Positions 50,821 through 58,886 of a DNA stretch of 64,000 bases are shown piece by piece. The position numbers and the translations under genes were made by a program. Source of the stretch: an uncultured Porphyromonadaceae bacterium (lineage in GTDB: Bacteria; Bacteroidota; Bacteroidia; Bacteroidales; Barnesiellaceae); contig UPYI01000006.1 of the NCBI GenBank assembly GCA_900538555.1, positions 173,716-237,715 on the forward strand. The letters are read 5' to 3'. The notes under the pieces were generated by a model, which did not search any database, was not told where the DNA came from, and was given only the letters and a program-made list of their open reading frames with translations. Position 1 is the first letter of the stretch. Each line of letters starts with the position of its first letter.

Positions 50821-51055
50821 ATAATTTCGTATCCGGGCACATCTTTTCTTTTTTTATCACACGATACCGCCATTTTGGCAGTATCGGATATCCCCGAAAT
50901 ACGACAGAAACGGCAGATACACAGTTAATCGCTGTTAAGGCACCGGATTTGCTACTAAAAGTTCATAAAAAAGAGCGGAGCGTGTACCAGCCGCACGGTT
51001 ATTGTATTAATTTTAACGACTGAAATTCTTAAACAAACAAGGAATTTAACATTTA
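50821..51055. other. Leader region of the HtrA gene
   Basis: No gene. A hairpin GATACCGCCA-TTT-TGGCAGTATC lies at 50863-50885. The end of the region (51057-51061) holds AGGAG 10 bp before the htrA start, an unusually good ribosome-binding site for this window. Confidence 0.4.
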
Positions 51056-51070
51056 AAGGAGAACATAAAT

Positions 51071-52573
51071 ATGACAAACTTCTCAAAAAACTTATTTGCT
51101 TTTACACTCGTGGCTTTGATCAGTTCGGGTGTATCGGTCGGGGTATACTCCTTATTGAACCGAGATACCTACTCCTATTTCGGACAATCGGAATCGGTCG
51201 AAGACAGCTCCGATCTATATTCGAAACCGGTGACATTCCAACCGGTAGCACAACGCGCCGCAGTAGAGACCGACTTTACCCAAGCTGCTGAAAGCACGGT
51301 CAATGCAGTCGTAAGTATCAAGACGATCGCCACGCCTAAGAACATGAACGGCAGCCGCGGCTACGACCCGTTCTTCGAATTTTTCTTCGGACAAGGCGGC
51401 AACCGCAATATGAACCCGCAACCGCGTACCGGATTGGGATCGGGTGTAATCATTTCTTCGGACGGATATATCGTTACCAACAATCACGTAGTAGAAGGTG
51501 CCGATAAACTGGATATCACCCTTAACGACAACCGGAGTTTCAACGGAAAAATCATCGGCACAGATCCTTCGACCGATCTGGCTTTGGTAAAAATCGACGC
51601 GACCGATCTGCCGATCGTCAAATTCGGAGATTCGGACAATCTGAAAATCGGCGAATGGGTACTGGCAGTGGGAAATCCGCTGGGGCTGACTTCGACCGTT
51701 ACCGCCGGTATCGTGAGCGCAAAAGCCCGGGCTTTGAGCAATACCCGAAAAATGGGTATCGAATCGTTCATCCAAACCGATGCGGCAGTCAATCCGGGTA
51801 ACAGCGGCGGCGCATTGGTCAATACCGACGGCGAACTGGTAGGTATCAATACGGCAATCTATTCCGAAACAGGCAGCTATACGGGCTATTCGTTTGCCGT
51901 ACCGACGAGTATCGTAAGTAAAGTCGTTACCGACCTGAAACAATACGGAGCCGTGCAGCGTGCCGTACTGGGTATCTCGTTTATGGAAATCAACGCCGAA
52001 GTAGCCAAAGAGAAAAATATCGAGGTACAGGACGGCGTATATGTAGCCGAGGTAAATAATCTGAGTGCGGCAATGGAAGCCGGTATGGAAGAAGGCGACA
52101 TATTGACGGAAGTGAACGGCGTCAAGATCAAAAACGGTTCGAGTTTACAGGAACAGATCAGCCGGTATCGCCCCGGAGATAAAATAAAAGTGAAAGTTTT
52201 GCGTGGGAAACAGACTAAAACGTTAGATCTCACGTTAAAAAATAGTCAGGGGAATACCGAAGTCACCAAACTTTCCGGTATGGACAGTCTGGGTGCCGGG
52301 TTCAAAGAGTTGAACGACAAGGATAAACGCGAGCTGAACGTCCGTTACGGAGTTCAAGTGATCGGTATCAAGAACGGGAAACTGAAATCGGCGGGCATTC
52401 GCGACGGATTCGTGATCTTGGAGATCAACAACAAATCGATCAAATCGGTCAGCGACGTCGAGCAATTGTACGATACGATCGTCAAATCGAACAATCCGCA
52501 GAAAGTCATGTTCATCACCGGTATCTACCCCAACGGCAAAGTGATGTATTACGCAGTCGATTTGGCAGATTAA
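51071..52573 (+). CDS. HtrA/DegP-family periplasmic serine protease
   Basis: A protein of 500 residues with a signal or anchor segment (about 8-28). The trypsin-like domain has the full triad: His139 in TNNHVV, Asp169 in STDLAL, Ser245 in NPGNSGGAL. Two PDZ domains follow (about 285-375 and 400-495). It degrades or refolds damaged periplasmic proteins under stress. It stands between rnpB and the primary sigma gene, has a good ribosome-binding site and ends in a strong terminator at 52596. Its PDZ domains and length agree with DegP/DegQ-type proteins. Confidence 0.95.
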   Translation: MTNFSKNLFAFTLVALISSGVSVGVYSLLNRDTYSYFGQSESVEDSSDLYSKPVTFQPVAQRAAVETDFTQAAESTVNAVVSIKTIATPKNMNGSRGYDPFFEFFFGQGGNRNMNPQPRTGLGSGVIISSDGYIVTNNHVVEGADKLDITLNDNRSFNGKIIGTDPSTDLALVKIDATDLPIVKFGDSDNLKIGEWVLAVGNPLGLTSTVTAGIVSAKARALSNTRKMGIESFIQTDAAVNPGNSGGALVNTDGELVGINTAIYSETGSYTGYSFAVPTSIVSKVVTDLKQYGAVQRAVLGISFMEINAEVAKEKNIEVQDGVYVAEVNNLSAAMEAGMEEGDILTEVNGVKIKNGSSLQEQISRYRPGDKIKVKVLRGKQTKTLDLTLKNSQGNTEVTKLSGMDSLGAGFKELNDKDKRELNVRYGVQVIGIKNGKLKSAGIRDGFVILEINNKSIKSVSDVEQLYDTIVKSNNPQKVMFITGIYPNGKVMYYAVDLAD

Positions 52574-52595
52574 CCCGCCGTTTAACCTTTTAAGG

Positions 52596-52634
52596 AAAGC
52601 GTAGCCCATCGCATCAATCGGCTACGCTTTTTTT
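52596..52634 (+). terminator. Terminator of the HtrA gene
   Basis: AAAGCGTAGCC / GGCTACGCTTT (11-bp stem, 13-nt loop) followed by a run of T, 22 bp after the stop. Confidence 0.85.
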
Positions 52635-52844
52635 CTTCCGGCGTTATTCCAGCTTACCGATTGTAACCGTCAAAACGGAATACCTCATTTAAAATTTAAA
52701 AACATTCTCTAAAATGGAAACAGAAGAGCAACGACAACTGTTTTATTTTTAGATAAAAAGGGCATAAAACATAAGGGAGTAAAATTGTTTGGATAAATAT
52801 TATTATTTAACACCCGACAATCATACTCGTCTTATTAATTTTTG

Positions 52845-52852
52845 TATATTTG
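52845..52852 (+). promoter_or_regulatory. -7 element for the primary sigma gene
   Basis: TATATTTG 25 bp before the start codon at 52878. There is no TTTG at 19-21 bp upstream, so the -33 contact is weak or different. The rest of 52635-52844 is AT-rich with no gene. Confidence 0.55.
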
Positions 52853-52877
52853 CACTCCGAAATCTCAAAAATAGAAA

Positions 52878-53738
52878 ATGAGACAATTAAAGATTACCAA
52901 ATCGATTACTAACCGAGAAAGCGCTTCACTCGACAAGTACTTGCAGGAAATCGGTCGTGAAGACTTGATAACCGTGGATGAAGAGGTTGAACTCGCACAA
53001 CGGATCAAAAAAGGCGATCATCAGGCATTGGAAAAACTGACCCGTGCCAATCTTCGTTTTGTGGTATCTGTTGCAAAGCAGTATCAGAATCAAGGACTCA
53101 GTCTGCCCGACTTAATCAACGAAGGCAATCTGGGGTTGATCAAGGCTGCCGAGAAGTTCGACGAAACCCGCGGTTTTAAATTCATCTCTTATGCCGTATG
53201 GTGGATTCGCCAATCCATCCTTCAAGCACTGGCTGAACAATCGCGTATCGTTCGCTTGCCGCTCAACCAGGTAGGTTCACTGAATAAAATCAGTAAAGCC
53301 TTATCGAAATTCGAGCAGGAAAACGAACGCCGTCCGTCGCCGGAAGAACTCGCAAACGAATTGGAAATCCCCGTAGACAAAATTTCCGATACCTTGAAAG
53401 TATCGGGTCGTCACATTTCGGTGGACGCACCTTTTGTCGAAGGAGAAGACAACAGTCTGCTCGATGTTCTTGTAAACGACGATGCACCGATTGCCGACCG
53501 CTCGTTAATCAACGAATCGCTCTCCAAAGAAATCGATAGAGCATTAAACCAATTGTCCCCAAGGGAAAGCGAAATCATTAAAATGTTTTTCGGTATAGGG
53601 TGTCAAGAAATGACATTGGAAGAGATTGGCGATAAATTCGGACTCACCCGTGAGCGAGTACGCCAAATCAAAGAAAAAGCCATCAGAAGACTGAGACAAC
53701 ATTCTCGCAGCAAATTGCTGAAAACGTATTTGGGATAA
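52878..53738 (+). CDS. rpoD: Primary RNA polymerase sigma factor
   Basis: A protein of 286 residues, short because region 1.1 is missing, as is usual in Bacteroidetes. Region 1.2 has SLDKYLQEIGREDLIT, region 2 has LRFVVSVAKQYQNQGLSLPDLINEGNLGLIKAAEKFDETRGFKFISYAVWWIRQSI, region 3 spans about 115-195, and region 4 has MTLEEIGDKFGLTRERVRQIKEKAIRRLR. It directs housekeeping transcription from the TTTG / TAnnTTTG promoters found across this window. A strong terminator follows at 53755. Confidence 0.97.
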   Translation: MRQLKITKSITNRESASLDKYLQEIGREDLITVDEEVELAQRIKKGDHQALEKLTRANLRFVVSVAKQYQNQGLSLPDLINEGNLGLIKAAEKFDETRGFKFISYAVWWIRQSILQALAEQSRIVRLPLNQVGSLNKISKALSKFEQENERRPSPEELANELEIPVDKISDTLKVSGRHISVDAPFVEGEDNSLLDVLVNDDAPIADRSLINESLSKEIDRALNQLSPRESEIIKMFFGIGCQEMTLEEIGDKFGLTRERVRQIKEKAIRRLRQHSRSKLLKTYLG

Positions 53739-53754
53739 TGTAAAAATTGTCGAA

Positions 53755-53814
53755 AACGAGAAAAGCGGACGAACTCAACCGGATTTGCCGAAGAGTTTGC
53801 CCGCTTCGTTTTTT
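53755..53814. terminator. Long terminator hairpin after rpoD
   Basis: AACGAG..AAGCGG..GAACTC pairs with GAGTTTGCCCGCTTCGTT across a loop, followed by T6 on the + strand. It lies 12 bp before the stop of the convergent hydrolase gene and probably serves both. Confidence 0.75.
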
Positions 53815-53825
53815 ATTCGCAAAAG

Positions 53826-54788
53826 CTACTTACCGTCGCAGATAAACGACACGATACACGGCAGTAGATCGGGATGATTCGGGATAGACGGATCGGTATA
53901 AAAAGCCATCTGCTCCTGCTTGCTCAATGTTTCGCATGTTTTCAACACATGGTTCATGTTTTCGATCAGACAATAACGGGAGTGTCCGGACGAACGATGA
54001 AGTGCTTCCGCATCTTTTACCGAAACCTGAATATCCGTATTGCCCTGAACGATCAACACCGGAATTTTCAGCTTTTTGATGACCTCGCACGGATCGTATT
54101 TATACCACGAAATCATATACGGTTGCACCGAATGACGGAACAACGCCTCGAATCCCATCGGCACATTCTCGACCAGTCGCCCCGCCTTTAAATCGCGGTT
54201 GATGCTCCCGATGATTTCCCGTACCATTTTCGGATGTCCGGAGAATTGTTCTTCGATCAGTTCATCCGCCGGTCGTCCGGCTCCGGCAATCGAAATAAAG
54301 CCTTTCACTTTTTTGTTGTTCCGAGCCGCAACCATACCGACCAACGAACCTTCGCTATGCCCGGCAATATAAATTCCGGTTACCCGCTTGTCATTCGCCA
54401 GAAAATCGACCCACGCCCGTACATCGTCCACATAATCGTCGAAACGCAAATCGGCTTCATTCTTTCCGGCATTCCGGCTTGTGGCAATTCCTCGCTTATC
54501 GAAGCGCAACGAAGCGATTCCTTCATTCGCCAAACCTTCTGCCAGATATTTCAAAGAGTTATTGTCGCCGCCTACGGCTGAATTTCCATCCATATCGGTC
54601 GGACCCGAACCGGAAATCAGCAACACGACCGGATAGGTATCGGACACGGCAGGCAGGCACATCTTACCATAAATATCGCCCGTAGAAGTCTTCAAAGTTA
54701 CCGGTTTTTCTCCGGCAGGTAAAAACTGTGCGAAACAGCCTTGTACCACCATCCCCATAAGGAAAAAACAAAATACGAATCTTTTCAT
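53826..54788 (-). CDS. Exported alpha/beta hydrolase
   Basis: A protein of 320 residues with a signal peptide (about 1-20, GCFAQF; the Cys could also be lipidated). The hydrolase fold shows VVLLISGSGPTDMDGNS (oxyanion region), the nucleophile elbow GHSEGS (Ser about 145), the acid region VLIVQGNTDIQV and the final His in ENMNHVL. It resembles periplasmic serine esterases and acyl-peptidase-like proteins of Bacteroidetes; substrate unknown. A repeat-borne promoter lies about 150 bp upstream. Confidence 0.85.
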   Translation of the reverse strand: MKRFVFCFFLMGMVVQGCFAQFLPAGEKPVTLKTSTGDIYGKMCLPAVSDTYPVVLLISGSGPTDMDGNSAVGGDNNSLKYLAEGLANEGIASLRFDKRGIATSRNAGKNEADLRFDDYVDDVRAWVDFLANDKRVTGIYIAGHSEGSLVGMVAARNNKKVKGFISIAGAGRPADELIEEQFSGHPKMVREIIGSINRDLKAGRLVENVPMGFEALFRHSVQPYMISWYKYDPCEVIKKLKIPVLIVQGNTDIQVSVKDAEALHRSSGHSRYCLIENMNHVLKTCETLSKQEQMAFYTDPSIPNHPDLLPCIVSFICDGK

Positions 54789-54849
54789 CAGCTATTTTTT
54801 TAATACAGATATCATATCGGGCGACCATCCCCCACCCGACTAAATCGGG

Positions 54850-55040
54850 ATCGGGATTCGACGATAGCGCAAATCGAAAACAGAGAGATCAAACGGATTT
54901 GAATGGCAACATCGAGATGCCGCACCCTATCTTATCCAAAGATAGAAAAGCGAGAACAGAAGCAAACGGGAAACAAAGTTTCATGTTTGGATTATGCCGA
55001 GCCGCATCCTATATTCGCGCATAGCGCAAAGATAGAAGTT
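54850..55040 (-). repeat. Promoter-bearing repeats upstream of the hydrolase gene
   Basis: Minus strand: TATCTTTG at 54944-54937 and 55034-55027 (90 bp apart). The unit nearer the gene has TTTG at 54966-54963 with an 18-bp spacer containing CTTCTGTTCTCGC. Linking modules GCGCTATGCGCGAATATAGGATGCGGCTCGGCATAATCC match those at 42.7 kb. A decayed third unit (TCTCTGTTTTCGATTTGCGC, then TATCGTCG) lies at about 54860-54890. Confidence 0.72.
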
Positions 55041-55223
55041 TTTTACAATCCATTCCACAGACAGGTCGAAAATATAATTATTATATTATTAAAATTGTCT
55101 CAATATTGAAAAATATAAAATATCTGCATTTATTAACGAATGTTTTATCGAAAAACGTTTAAAACTTATACTAAAAAAACATATCTTCGTAGCCAATAAT
55201 ACGATCCAAACACCTATCGGTTT
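55041..55223 (+). other. AT-rich leader before the small outer-membrane protein gene
   Basis: No gene. TATCTTCG near 55181-55188 is one base off the -7 form and is the best promoter candidate for the gene at 55224. Confidence 0.4.
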
Positions 55224-55826
55224 ATGAGACACTTCTATCCGATCCTTATCGGAATTATTCTCATCGTTCTATCAACTCCGCTCACTTATGCAGAGGAGCC
55301 ACAAAACGCAGAGAATCCCCAACGCACGATGAAGCGGAGCAGCCTGTTTGCGCCTGCCCCCAGAGAATATGTACGACCGTTCACTTGGGGTGCGGAGATC
55401 GGCGCGTCGATAGATCTTTCGGGAACTGAAAACTCAACGATCGACATCGACCTGTTTGCCGGATACCGGCACGCTATGCTGAAATGTCTGGGAGTCGGTG
55501 TAGGGATACATCCCTCTTTCCAAAAAGACCAGTTGTTCGTTCCTATCTATGCCTTGTGCCGATACAATATCCTGCCGCAGAATTCGCTCCTGTTTGTGGA
55601 GGGCCGTGCCGGATATTCCATCAACAAACTCCCGCACAACAATACACAAGGCGGCTTCTACGGTTCGGCGGGGTTAGGCATCAACCTCTCTATGAGCAGA
55701 CGTTTCGACACCCACATCATACTCGCCTATTCTTATATGAATATAGGAGCTCATCATTACGAGTTCAAACGGATTCCGGCACAGGACAGCCACATGGTTA
55801 CAATCCGTATAGGCATCAGTTTTTAA
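55224..55826 (+). CDS. Small outer-membrane beta-barrel protein
   Basis: A protein of 200 residues with signal peptide (about 1-24, TPLTYAEEP). A polar segment to about 60 is followed by alternating strands with glycine and aromatic girdles (WGAEIGASIDLSG, IDIDLFAGYRHAML, VGVGIHPSF, LFVEGRAGYSIN, FYGSAGLGINLSMS, HIILAYSYMNIG) and a terminal VTIRIGISF ending in Phe. About eight strands, the size of OmpX/OmpW-like barrels. No named family or function recognised. It precedes a TPR regulator gene by 120 bp on the same strand. Confidence 0.75.
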   Translation: MRHFYPILIGIILIVLSTPLTYAEEPQNAENPQRTMKRSSLFAPAPREYVRPFTWGAEIGASIDLSGTENSTIDIDLFAGYRHAMLKCLGVGVGIHPSFQKDQLFVPIYALCRYNILPQNSLLFVEGRAGYSINKLPHNNTQGGFYGSAGLGINLSMSRRFDTHIILAYSYMNIGAHHYEFKRIPAQDSHMVTIRIGISF

Positions 55827-55947
55827 CCGGTACGAACCGGAACGACCGGGCTTCCTCCCGACATAAGAGCATCACGATAAAGCCATGATTTATTTGGTTT
55901 CTTAACCGAAAGGGACTATTTTTGTTTGCCTTAATTTTAATATAAAT

Positions 55948-57666
55948 ATGCGTTATTCCTATCTCCTCCTCCCGCTCTTGTTGTGTTTCTGTTTCTCATG
56001 CAAACGAGAGAATAACGAGATACAATGGGCTGCGATAGAGCAAATTCTAATACAAGATCCGCAACAAGCCTTTCTATCTTTGGACTCGATGGATATCCAT
56101 GCGTTCCGCAGCAAACGGGACAAAGCCCGATATGCCTTGCTGTACTCCCAAGCTCTGGACAAAAATTGCATCGACCTGCAAAGCGACAGCATCATACGGA
56201 TTGCCATAGATTTTTATCGGAAACACGGCACAGACAGCGAATGCGGAAAAGCCTATTACTATTTAGGGCGCATCTACGAGAACCGTAACGACATGGATTC
56301 CGCGGTCAAATCGTTTCTTCATGCCGGCACTCTTTTGGAAAATACCGACGAAGACCTTTTAAAGGGATTGTTATACGCCAATATCGGCAACATATATTAC
56401 AACCAAAAAAGTTTAGATGAAGCCATAGAGATGTACGACCGCTCCATCGCCTGCTATACGGCATGCGGGAATCGGAAAAATCTGGGCTATTCGTATCATG
56501 CCAAAGCCAATGCCCTGTTTATCCAAGAACAGTACGACCGGGCATTAGAAACTTTGGATTCGGCAAAATACATCGCATCGGAACAATGCGATTCCACCTT
56601 GATGTTCTCAATCGAAAACGACCGTGCATCCTATCTTTATCACCAAGGCGGGCACGACCTTGAAGGACTCAAAAAACTGATTTACCAATCGGCGCGGGAG
56701 TTCAATAACGGCAACATTCCACCCGCCTCTTTTTCTCTGCTCTGCACAATCTATCTGAATCAAGACCGGTTGGACTCGGCAGCCCACTATGCGCACAGAA
56801 TAGAGGAATGTAAAGCGTTGTATTCCGAAGTACAGGCTTCCGGCATTTACAAACAACTGATACAAATAGCCATAAGGAAAAACGATCTGGCATCGGCGGT
56901 ACAATACTATCAGAAATACATCGATGCTATCGATAATCTGTATCAAGCCGAACGTGGGAATCTTTTCCAAGAGCTGGAAATGAAATTTCAAGTACGAAGC
57001 GTCGAGCAATCGTACCGGATGTTACAGCTCCGGTTCATCGGCACATGCATCATTTTTATCTTGTCCGCCCTGCTGATCGGAGGGCTCGCATGGGTCAATT
57101 ACCGCAAACGCAAAGCCGAGATCAACGAGATACTCAGTTTCAAAGATGCGACAGAACAAAACTATGCCCAACTACAACAACACTGCCAGCAACTTGAACA
57201 AAAGTTCGTCGATAAAGATGAACAGACACAACGATTTATCCAAGCGTTGGGCAACCAATTGCAAAGCCTGCAACAAATCATGGATCTGACCCAAACCTAC
57301 GAACACAACAAGGACAAGTTTTATTCCAAGTGCAGGGAATATTTCAAGATCATGTCGAAATCATCCCATACCGCATTCAGCGATCTGCAAGATGTGACAA
57401 ACCTCTATTGCGACGGCATCGTAGATGTATTGCGCGAACAATATCCGGATTTGAGCCAAGAGGAGCTGAACCTGTGTTGTATGATCAGACTGAACTTCTC
57501 CACACAACAAATCCGGCTCCTGTTCAACCATTCGAACGGCGACAGCATCTATACCAAACGTTCCAAACTTCGAACCAAGCTGAAACTGTCGAACGATATG
57601 AATTTGGAGACGTTCCTCCAAAACTGCAAGAAAAGCCCCCGGCAAGAAGATGAAAAGGATTGTTGA
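55948..57666 (+). CDS. Membrane TPR lipoprotein with C-terminal HTH (putative regulator)
   Basis: A protein of 572 residues with the plan of the protein encoded at 32215: a lipoprotein-like signal (LCFCFSCKRE, Cys18), TPR helices over about 35-345 (AYYYLGRIYENRNDMDSAVKSFLHAG; LYANIGNIYYNQKSLDEAIEMYDRS), a membrane segment at about 357-378 (FIGTCIIFILSALLIGGLAWV), a coiled coil (about 385-450), and an HTH-like end (LSQEELNLCCMIRLNFSTQQIRLLFNHSNGDSIYTKRSKLRTKL). The lipid-anchor candidate at the N-terminus plus a transmembrane helix is odd. It is followed by a DUF3244 gene, which may be its target or ligand. Confidence 0.8.
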   Translation: MRYSYLLLPLLLCFCFSCKRENNEIQWAAIEQILIQDPQQAFLSLDSMDIHAFRSKRDKARYALLYSQALDKNCIDLQSDSIIRIAIDFYRKHGTDSECGKAYYYLGRIYENRNDMDSAVKSFLHAGTLLENTDEDLLKGLLYANIGNIYYNQKSLDEAIEMYDRSIACYTACGNRKNLGYSYHAKANALFIQEQYDRALETLDSAKYIASEQCDSTLMFSIENDRASYLYHQGGHDLEGLKKLIYQSAREFNNGNIPPASFSLLCTIYLNQDRLDSAAHYAHRIEECKALYSEVQASGIYKQLIQIAIRKNDLASAVQYYQKYIDAIDNLYQAERGNLFQELEMKFQVRSVEQSYRMLQLRFIGTCIIFILSALLIGGLAWVNYRKRKAEINEILSFKDATEQNYAQLQQHCQQLEQKFVDKDEQTQRFIQALGNQLQSLQQIMDLTQTYEHNKDKFYSKCREYFKIMSKSSHTAFSDLQDVTNLYCDGIVDVLREQYPDLSQEELNLCCMIRLNFSTQQIRLLFNHSNGDSIYTKRSKLRTKLKLSNDMNLETFLQNCKKSPRQEDEKDC

Positions 57667-57857
57667 TACGCCCTTTTTCGAGTTTATCCGACTGTAATAT
57701 ATACGATTAATTTTCAGACATATACAACGACATGAACCGAAAGGACAAAACGGTATTAGATTTTTAATACGTTATTCGCTGACAATCTTATATTTACAAA
57801 ACAATCTATCATGTGGATTTCTAAGAAGAAATGGTAATATATCGCAACAATATGCCT

Positions 57858-57865
57858 TATCTTTG
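57858..57865 (+). promoter_or_regulatory. -7 element for the DUF3244 gene
   Basis: TATCTTTG, about 94 bp before the ATG at 57959; a possible TTG start at 57863 lies inside it and is rejected. The following CTTCTCGGCATAGCC recalls a fragment of the promoter-repeat family. No TTTG at -33. Confidence 0.45.
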
Positions 57866-57958
57866 CAGAAACAAATGCTTCTCGGCATAGCCATTCGAAC
57901 ACACTCGATATCCCTGCGCCCGACCTGCATCATAACCATTGTAACTAAGACAAAAAAC

Positions 57959-58420
57959 ATGAAAAAGATTTTAACCATTTTATTATCTATCGGACTGGCA
58001 CTGGGAACGCTCAATGTTTTTGCAGATGATAACGGAAGCGGTACAGGGGGAGGAAACGGTAGTGGCACCGGAAGTGGAAACGGTCCCAAACCGATCACCC
58101 CACCCAGCGATACTGCCCCCAACCAAAAAGCGGACATCGATATTAAATATAGCATGATCTCTATGCCGGTCAAACACCGGATTCCGGTACGTCGGGCAAC
58201 CTATTCGGAAGGAGCGATCGAAGTCGATTTCAATACCGACGGCGGAATCGTTAATATAACCGTTACCCATTCGTCGGGACAACTGATCTATATGGGCGAA
58301 AGCAATACCGATACCGAAGGAAGTCTGATCATAGATATTCCTTTCGAAAGCGGTAGTTACAGCATCGAGTTTGAAAACGATTCCTATATAGGAACGGCGA
58401 CATTATATCCGAACAAATAA
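57959..58420 (+). CDS. DUF3244 small secreted protein
   Basis: A protein of 153 residues from ATG 57959 (MKKILTILL), signal peptide about 1-21. A Gly/Ser/Asn linker (about 24-42, GSGTGGGNGSGTGSGNG) is followed by a positively charged stretch (KHRIPVRRATYSEG) and a beta sandwich (about 70-150) with VDFNTDGGIVNITVTHSSGQLIYMGESNTD and FESGSYSIEFENDSYIGTATL: the DUF3244 pattern. The fold is like the type IX sorting and secretion-associated Ig-like domains. The function is unknown. Its position after a TPR membrane regulator is a recurring arrangement that I recall in Bacteroidetes, but I could not check this. Confidence 0.75.
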   Translation: MKKILTILLSIGLALGTLNVFADDNGSGTGGGNGSGTGSGNGPKPITPPSDTAPNQKADIDIKYSMISMPVKHRIPVRRATYSEGAIEVDFNTDGGIVNITVTHSSGQLIYMGESNTDTEGSLIIDIPFESGSYSIEFENDSYIGTATLYPNK

Positions 58421-58573
58421 CAACGATAAACTCCTGTTTCCTTACAGGAGCTTCGTAGCCGTGAGGCTATACTTTTCTGGTTTAGAAATCGGATTAAAGT
58501 CCATGTAGATGGCATAATCTGATGTTGATTAATTGGGACGTGGGGTAGCCTTACCATCAGGGCTACCCCATTT
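58421..58573 (+). other. Structured 3' region of the DUF3244 gene, ending in a terminator
   Basis: Immediately after the stop: a hairpin CTCCTGT-TTCCTT-ACAGGAG (58432-58451), then TAGCC-GTGA-GGCTA with a GNRA loop (58457-58470), about 70 nt of unpaired-looking sequence, then the terminator TGGGGTAGCC-N10-GGCTACCCCA with TTTG (58541-58573). Three hairpins in 150 nt suggest a processed 3' RNA or a stability element. Confidence 0.4.
58541..58573 (+). terminator. Terminator, 10-bp GC-rich stem
   Basis: TGGGGTAGCC (58541-58550) pairs with GGCTACCCCA (58561-58570), followed by TTTG. Confidence 0.7.
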
Positions 58574-58697
58574 GTCTATATATATTTCCGATCCAAAAGA
58601 CAGGTTTACTAAAACGTAATATCCCGCCTGACGGACCGTGAGGATCAATACTCCGGCTTTCCGCAATAGCGTCTTAACCAATCCGGACATATACAAA

Positions 58698-58850
58698 GAC
58701 AGTCTGTCATCATACCTTATCGCTGTGTTATCATCGGAATTCGGATCAATCCGTCCCGGCAGTAGCCCCCCCCCAACCTCGATGCCGTGTGCGCTTAGTC
58801 ATTACTTAAAAAGGGTTGCATCGAAAACTTAGTTTCGATACAACCCCCTC
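58698..58850 (-). repeat. Diverged copy of the 160-bp 3'-end repeat
   Basis: It reads on the minus strand after the OmpA-like gene: hairpin GGGTTGtaTCGAAA...TTTCGAtgCAACCC plus TTTTT (58847-58807), then a diverged tail in which GACAGTCTGTCAT, CGCTGTGTTATCATCGGAATTCGGATCAATCCGT match the copy at 25869. The rest of 58574-58697 holds nothing recognisable. Confidence 0.55.
58807..58847 (-). terminator. Terminator of the OmpA-like gene
   Basis: GGGTTG-x-TCGAAA type stem (about 12 bp with one mismatch region) followed on the minus strand by TTTTT; 40 bp after the stop at 58887. Confidence 0.75.
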
Positions 58851-58886
58851 CATTATAACAAACCGTAAACAACTAACCTAAACAAT

